From Lachnospiraceae bacterium (GTDB lineage: Bacteria; Bacillota; Clostridia; Lachnospirales; Lachnospiraceae): a DNA stretch of 55,460 nt. Within the stretch, counting starts at the first letter, position 1. Every line of letters begins with the position of its first letter. The stretch covers positions 1-55,460 of the forward strand of contig JAFTXG010000016.1 of NCBI GenBank assembly GCA_017461725.1, read 5' to 3'. Below are positions 51,212 through 55,460 of the stretch, piece after piece. The notes beneath the pieces were generated by a model. The model did not search any database, was not told where the DNA came from, and was given only the letters and a program-made list of their open reading frames with translations. A program made the translations under genes and the position numbers.

Positions 51212-52489
51212 ATGAAAAAGGTTCGGATTGGTGTGTTGGGAGGTCATCGCGGAACCACGATGATCGAGTACTGTAAAAAAGCGGATAATGCGGAGGTGGT
51301 TGCGATCTGCGACAAGCTTCCGGAGACGTTGGAGGCCCACAGACAGAAGTCTGAGGGGATGAATATTGCTCTTTATGACAATTTTGATGATTTCATTCAG
51401 CATGATATGGATGCGGTGGTTCTGGCGAATTATGCAAACGAGCATGCACCCTTTGCCATTAAGGCGATGAAGCTGGGAAAGCATGTGTTTTCTGAGGTGC
51501 TCCCGGTGCAGACTATGAAGGAAGCTGTAGAATTGATCGAGGCGGTGGAAGAGACCGGAAAAATTTATGCATACGGCGAAAATTATTGCTATATGGCAGC
51601 GCCCTATGAGATGAAGCGCCTGTATGCCGAGGGGAAGATCGGTGAGTTTGAGTACGGAGAGGGCGAGTATATTCACAACTGTGAACCAATCTGGCCGAAA
51701 ATTACTTATGGAGAGCGAAATCACTGGAGAAACACCATGTATTCCACCTTCTATTGCACCCATTCCATCGGACCGATCATTCACATTACCGGGCTTCGCC
51801 CTGTGTCGGTCACCGGATTCGAGAGCACCATGAATGAGAGGATGCTTCGGGTCGGCGGCCAGAAAGGACAGTTCGGAATCGAGATGATTACGCTGGAAAA
51901 TGGAGGGATCATCAAGAGTATCCACGGTGACCTTTATCGGGATTCCGTCTGGTACTGTGTCTACGGTTCAAAAGGAAGAATGGAGTGCGCCAGAGAGGAT
52001 GCCGAGGCGGGACATACGCACCAGATATATGTGAATTGTGATGAGTTTTCCGGGCAGTACAGGGAGAAGCACATTGAGAGTTATCGGCCGGTGAGAGAGC
52101 CTGATGACAGGGATTTTGGGCATGGCGGCTCGGATTTTTACAGCATGTATAACTTTGTGGAAAAAATTAGAGGAAACGGGCAGGCAGATATCATCGATGT
52201 GTATGAGGCCATGGATATGTTCCTGCCGGGAATGTTTGCTTACCGTTCCATTTTGAAGGGTGGAATACCGATGGAGATTCCAAATCTGAGAGAACGGGCT
52301 GTTCGCGAGCAGTGGAGAGATGACACAGCCTGCACTGATCCCAAGGTGGCGGGAGATATGCTGCTGCCCACCTGCGCAAGTGGGACACCGGATATTGACG
52401 ACGGAGTATATGAGGTGGTGAAGGAAAAGTGGGAAAAGATGAAGGTGGACGGAAAGATTCATTTTGTTGCCTCCAAGGCAGGCGTTTGA
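51212..52489 (+). CDS. Gfo/Idh/MocA-family oxidoreductase
   Basis: The 425-residue protein has the NAD(P)-binding opening VRIGVLGGHRGTTMIEY and the GKHVFSEVLPVQTMKEAVEL segment of the family, in which the usual EKP triplet reads EVL. The C-terminal half is the alpha/beta sheet substrate domain (THSIGPIIHITG). Family members oxidise or isomerise sugars and their derivatives. The altered EKP lysine could change catalysis. ATG 51212 follows AAGGAGGAG. It is the first gene after the divergent AraC regulator. Confidence 0.88.
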   Translation: MKKVRIGVLGGHRGTTMIEYCKKADNAEVVAICDKLPETLEAHRQKSEGMNIALYDNFDDFIQHDMDAVVLANYANEHAPFAIKAMKLGKHVFSEVLPVQTMKEAVELIEAVEETGKIYAYGENYCYMAAPYEMKRLYAEGKIGEFEYGEGEYIHNCEPIWPKITYGERNHWRNTMYSTFYCTHSIGPIIHITGLRPVSVTGFESTMNERMLRVGGQKGQFGIEMITLENGGIIKSIHGDLYRDSVWYCVYGSKGRMECAREDAEAGHTHQIYVNCDEFSGQYREKHIESYRPVREPDDRDFGHGGSDFYSMYNFVEKIRGNGQADIIDVYEAMDMFLPGMFAYRSILKGGIPMEIPNLRERAVREQWRDDTACTDPKVAGDMLLPTCASGTPDIDDGVYEVVKEKWEKMKVDGKIHFVASKAGV

Positions 52490-52535
52490 TTTTTGTGCAA
52501 ATTCGTAGGATTTTTGGCGAAACTGTTTATTTTCC

Positions 52536-52564
52536 TTGAAAAAGTATGGATGCTCTGGTATAGT
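52536..52564 (+). promoter_or_regulatory. Promoter of the GH3 gene
   Basis: TTGAAA (52536-52541) and TATAGT (52559-52564) are 17 bases apart, 68 bases before the start codon. Confidence 0.65.
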
Positions 52565-52632
52565 ATTTAGGTGAAATAAAATTGCGGGGAGTCTGCAATT
52601 TGAAACGAATATAAGAAAGGAACTGTAACAAT

Positions 52633-54405
52633 ATGGTAGATTTGAAAGCCAATCCGTATTTTCTGAATGATGAGGACATTGCCTGGGTGGAGAGTACCAT
52701 CGCATCCATGACTGACGAGGAGAAGGTGGGACAGCTGTTCTTCCAGCTGATGGCAGGCCAGAGCGAGGATTATCTGAGAGAGATGATGGAGAAGTATCAT
52801 CTCGGCGGCTGCCGTTACAACAATATGCCCGGAAAGATGGTTCAGGATCAGAACCGTACCTTACAGAAGTACGCGAAGGTCCCTGTATTTATCGCCTGCA
52901 ACACCGAGGCCGGCGGAAACGGTGCTTGCTCCGACGGTACTCAGATTGGTTCCGGCATCAAGATCGGCGCGACCGGAAATGTTCAGTATGCATATGATCT
53001 GGGACGCAAGGCAAACGAGCAGGCTGCAGCGATCGGCTGTAACATGGCGTTCGCTCCCGTTTGCGATATTCACTATAACTGGGAAAATACTGAGGTGGTT
53101 GCCCGCGCATTCGGCAATGACCCTGACCGCGTTGATCAGATGAGCAAGGCTTATATGGACGGCGCACAGAGCATCGAAGGATTTGCCAGCGTGGCAAAGC
53201 ACTTCCCCGGAAACGGCCACGATTTCCGTGACGCACACCTTTCCAACAATATCAACGAATTCGGCGAGGAAGAGTGGATGGCTACCTTCGGCAAGGTTTA
53301 CAAGACCATGATCGACGGCGGTCTCTGCGGCATCATGGGCGGACATATTATGATGCCCAAGTATATGCGGGAGATCAAGCCCGACATCACCGACGAAGAG
53401 ATGATGCCCGCAACCCTCTGCCCCGAGATCATGACCGGTCTGCTGAGAGACAAGCTGGGCTTTAACGGCATGGTAGTTACCGACGCTTCTCACATGGTTG
53501 GTATGACTGACCGCATGACCCGCAAGGCGATGCTTCCCGCATCCATCAACGCAGGCTGCGACATGTTCCTGTTCTTCAATGATCCTGACGAGGATTTTGC
53601 GACCATGCTGGATGCGTACAAGACCGGCATCATCAGTGAGGAGCGCATGACCGAGGCTCTGACCCGAATTCTGGGTCTGAAGGCACACCTTGGTTTGAAC
53701 AAGAAGGCGAAGGAAGATCTGGTTCCCGGCGAGGAGGCGTTGTCCTGTCTGCAGGATCCTTCCTACAAGGCAGTTGCCGATGCTATCAGCAAGGATTGCA
53801 TCACGCTGGTTAAGTATAAGGATGAGGGCGTTCTGCCTCTGAATCCGGAGAAGACCAAGAGAGTGATGATCGTGTATATCAAGGGCTACGAGAGCGCGAT
53901 GAGCGCACTGGCAGCCATGGCTATGGGCGGGGGCGCAGGCAGACTGAACCCTGCGGAGAAACTTCGCGACCGTCTGATCGCCAAGGGATTCGATGCGTTT
54001 ATCTACGAGAGCCCTCTGGACAAGATCAAAAAGCAGATCGCGGCAGGCGAGAAGCCCAGCCTGAATCTGTACTTCGCAGGAAAGAACGCCATCGCTGACT
54101 TTGTAGCAGGTCAGGATGTGGTTATCTCCCTGTACGACGTTGCCAACGGACGTCCCAGCTTCGGTCTGTCCAAGGGCGGCGGAGAGATCCCCTGGTATGT
54201 ATATGAGCTGCCGGTTGTAGGTATCAGTGTAAACGCACCTACCATGCTGGCTGACGTTCCCATGCTCCGCACCTATATCAACGCATACGACAGCAACGAT
54301 AATACCATGGACGCTCTGGTGGAGGCACTGATCACTGGACCCGAGGCGTTCAAGGGTCAGGACCCCATCGACAGCTTCTGCGGTCTGTGGGATACCAGGC
54401 TGTAA
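52633..54405 (+). CDS. Glycoside hydrolase family 3 protein, NagZ-like
   Basis: The 590-residue protein has a GH3 barrel (about 15-350) and an alpha/beta sandwich domain (about 380-590). The substrate-binding AKHFPGNGHDFRDAHLSNN (188-206) includes the Asp-His pair (D200, H202) used as acid/base in NagZ-type N-acetylglucosaminidases. The nucleophile is probably D284 in MVVTDASHMVGM. No signal peptide is seen, so it should act on an imported sugar. Codon use is strongly biased to GCG, AAG and CTG, as in highly expressed genes. The HAD gene starts 15 bases after its stop. Confidence 0.9.
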   Translation: MVDLKANPYFLNDEDIAWVESTIASMTDEEKVGQLFFQLMAGQSEDYLREMMEKYHLGGCRYNNMPGKMVQDQNRTLQKYAKVPVFIACNTEAGGNGACSDGTQIGSGIKIGATGNVQYAYDLGRKANEQAAAIGCNMAFAPVCDIHYNWENTEVVARAFGNDPDRVDQMSKAYMDGAQSIEGFASVAKHFPGNGHDFRDAHLSNNINEFGEEEWMATFGKVYKTMIDGGLCGIMGGHIMMPKYMREIKPDITDEEMMPATLCPEIMTGLLRDKLGFNGMVVTDASHMVGMTDRMTRKAMLPASINAGCDMFLFFNDPDEDFATMLDAYKTGIISEERMTEALTRILGLKAHLGLNKKAKEDLVPGEEALSCLQDPSYKAVADAISKDCITLVKYKDEGVLPLNPEKTKRVMIVYIKGYESAMSALAAMAMGGGAGRLNPAEKLRDRLIAKGFDAFIYESPLDKIKKQIAAGEKPSLNLYFAGKNAIADFVAGQDVVISLYDVANGRPSFGLSKGGGEIPWYVYELPVVGISVNAPTMLADVPMLRTYINAYDSNDNTMDALVEALITGPEAFKGQDPIDSFCGLWDTRL

Positions 54406-54420
54406 TCGGAGGAGATACCC

Positions 54421-55278
54421 ATGGCGAATGTATTTGATTCTTTCGTAAAAAAGCATGATTATCTGGTCTGCGTGGACTCTGACGGCTGCGCGATGGATAC
54501 CATGAACTGTAAGCATATTCATTGTTTCGGCCCTTGTATGGTGACGGAGTGGGGCCTGGAGCAGTGGTCCGAGCCTATCCTGAAACGGTGGAACGATATC
54601 AATCTGTTCGAGATGACCAGAGGGATCAATCGATTCAAGGGCCTGGCCATGGCATTGGGCGAGATCAATGAGCAGTATACTGCGATTCCCGGCGTCAAGG
54701 CGCTTCAGGAGTGGGTGGCAAATGCTCCTGCCCTGTCCAACGACGGAGTAAAGAAGGCAGCTGAGGAGGCGGCCGATCCCGAGGCACGTCAGTGCTTTGA
54801 GAAGGCGCTGTCCTGGAGTAAGGCGGTAAATGCCGGCATCAACACCCTGCCCGAGGAGGTAAAGATTCCTTTTGTGGGCGCGAAGGAAGGGCTGGCGGCA
54901 GCGAAGCAGTTCGCCGACGTGGCTATCGTTTCCAGCGCAAACCGCGATGCTGTTCAGGAGGAGTGGGAGAAGCACGGACTTCTGGACCATGTGGACATCC
55001 TGTTGGCTCAGGACTGCGGCAGCAAGGCTCACTGCATCAGTGAGATGCTGAAGTTCGGCTATGCGGCTGACCATGTGCTGATGGTGGGCGATGCACCCGG
55101 CGATTGCGATGCGGCGGAAGTAAACGGAGTATGGTATTATCCGATCCTGGTTAACCGCGAGGCTGAGAGCTGGACTGAGCTGAGAGAGTATGGCTATGGT
55201 AAGCTTCAGGATCAGACCTACGGAGGAGAGTATCAGCAGGAGAAAAAGAAAGCCTTCATTGAGAATCTGGGAGGCTGA
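54421..55278 (+). CDS. HAD-superfamily hydrolase
   Basis: The 285-residue protein has HAD motif I VCVDSDGCAMDTMN (D19 and D21), an insert cap of about 130 residues, motif II VAIVSSANRDAV near 162 and motif IV LMVGDAPGDCDAAEVNG near 218. It probably removes phosphate from a sugar phosphate made by the pathway. GGAGGAG lies in front of the ATG. It is the last gene of the GH3 transcript and is followed by a strong terminator. Confidence 0.9.
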   Translation: MANVFDSFVKKHDYLVCVDSDGCAMDTMNCKHIHCFGPCMVTEWGLEQWSEPILKRWNDINLFEMTRGINRFKGLAMALGEINEQYTAIPGVKALQEWVANAPALSNDGVKKAAEEAADPEARQCFEKALSWSKAVNAGINTLPEEVKIPFVGAKEGLAAAKQFADVAIVSSANRDAVQEEWEKHGLLDHVDILLAQDCGSKAHCISEMLKFGYAADHVLMVGDAPGDCDAAEVNGVWYYPILVNREAESWTELREYGYGKLQDQTYGGEYQQEKKKAFIENLGG

Positions 55279-55295
55279 ATATAAGTGATGATTAT

Positions 55296-55325
55296 CCCCG
55301 GACAGAAATTGTCCGGGGAGTTTTT
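55296..55325 (+). terminator. Intrinsic terminator after the HAD gene
   Basis: CCCCGGAC (55296-55303) pairs with GTCCGGGG (55311-55318), then AGTTTTTG. Confidence 0.85.
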
Positions 55326-55329
55326 GTCT

Positions 55330-55460
55330 ATCGAAAACCACGCGATAGTCGCGTGGTTCCGTAGAGCTTTAGCGATGTATTAAGACAAAAAACTCCTAAT
55401 GTGTATAATGAAGGCGTGACCTGCCAGTTACGCCGAATTAACACATTAGGAGGACAGTAA
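55330..55460 (+). mobile_element. Left end of an IS200-like element, transposase start beyond the window
   Basis: A perfect 10-bp hairpin AACCACGCGA/TCGCGTGGTT (55336-55345, 55349-55358) around TAG is the kind of subterminal hairpin recognised by IS200/IS605 TnpA. Further on, CTCCTAATGTGT (55393-55404) is repeated inverted at 55441-55452, where it contains the ribosome site AGGAG; inside it a second stem GGCGTGAC/GTTACGCC (55413-55420, 55427-55434) is nested. GGAGGACAGTAA ends the window, so a start codon is expected immediately after. TATAAT lies at 55404-55409. The transposase itself is not visible. Confidence 0.65.

Noticed and set aside
52861..55341. 826-codon minus-strand open frame opposite the GH3 and HAD genes
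   Set aside because: Both plus-strand genes have full catalytic motifs; the antisense frame is open because of their codon bias and crosses the intergenic region and terminator.

Overview
This window looks like chromosomal sequence from an anaerobic Gram-positive Clostridia, most likely Lachnospiraceae. The evidence is strong AGGAGG-type ribosome binding sites, consensus sigma-A promoters (several exact TTGACA-17-TATAAT), many T-tailed intrinsic terminators, a tmRNA with an A-EDNLAIAA tag, a clostridial iscR-iscS-iscU-mnmA cluster, a SpoVB-type flippase, a UPF0237/UPF0210 pair and an SH3b amidase lipoprotein. The family assignment is inference from protein families; no species was identified.

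Layout. 1-350: start of a transposase gene running off the left edge, plus a 15-bp inverted repeat. 369-6714: an M20 amidohydrolase with a small alarmone synthetase, an XRE-TPR regulator, gpmI and a second M20 amidohydrolase. 6947-12918: tRNA-Arg, a DUF89 protein, a membrane SH3b protein, queA, an ABC-F ATPase behind a possible attenuator, and a VanZ-like protein. 13055-19229: YggS, a broken P-loop kinase, RluF, GNAT, an ITPase-like protein, a FlaR-like kinase and LigA. 19358-25853 is accessory: flavodoxin-like protein, Nudix, a RhuM-Fic gene split by an amber codon, a Sel1-DUF5596-Nudix fusion, a Cof phosphatase and a MerR-RDD membrane regulator. 25850-32421: SpoVB-like flippase, then iscR-iscS-iscU-mnmA-amidase. 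32545-32766: a 16-bp tandem repeat array. 32813-49550: MarR, a Gly/Arg-rich TPM-like membrane protein, antiporter, zf-HC2 protein, polA, a 37-codon small ORF with coaE, WalJ-like hydrolase, ACT and PFL proteins, an AT-rich SGNH gene, a PAP2-like protein, a tandem pair of membrane proteins (second copy dead), tmcAL, a methyltransferase, yceD and rpmF. 49702-50044: tmRNA. 50100-55278: a sugar locus (AraC regulator, Gfo/Idh/MocA oxidoreductase, GH3 enzyme, HAD hydrolase). 55330-55460: left end of an IS200-like element whose transposase starts beyond the window.

How genes fit together. The iscR/iscS/iscU/mnmA genes supply Fe-S clusters and tRNA thiolation, and iscR has a palindromic operator inside its own promoter. 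LigA, PolA and CoaE are housekeeping. The AraC-linked genes read as one carbohydrate-use unit without an in-window transporter. The most unusual content is the modular accessory proteins (Sel1-DUF5596-Nudix; MerR-RDD), the amber-split RhuM-Fic gene with a Shine-Dalgarno sequence at the stop, the alternating tandem array, and the nested hairpins that hide the ribosome binding site of the IS200-like transposase. I did not find a complete, clearly new multi-gene defence or biosynthetic system.
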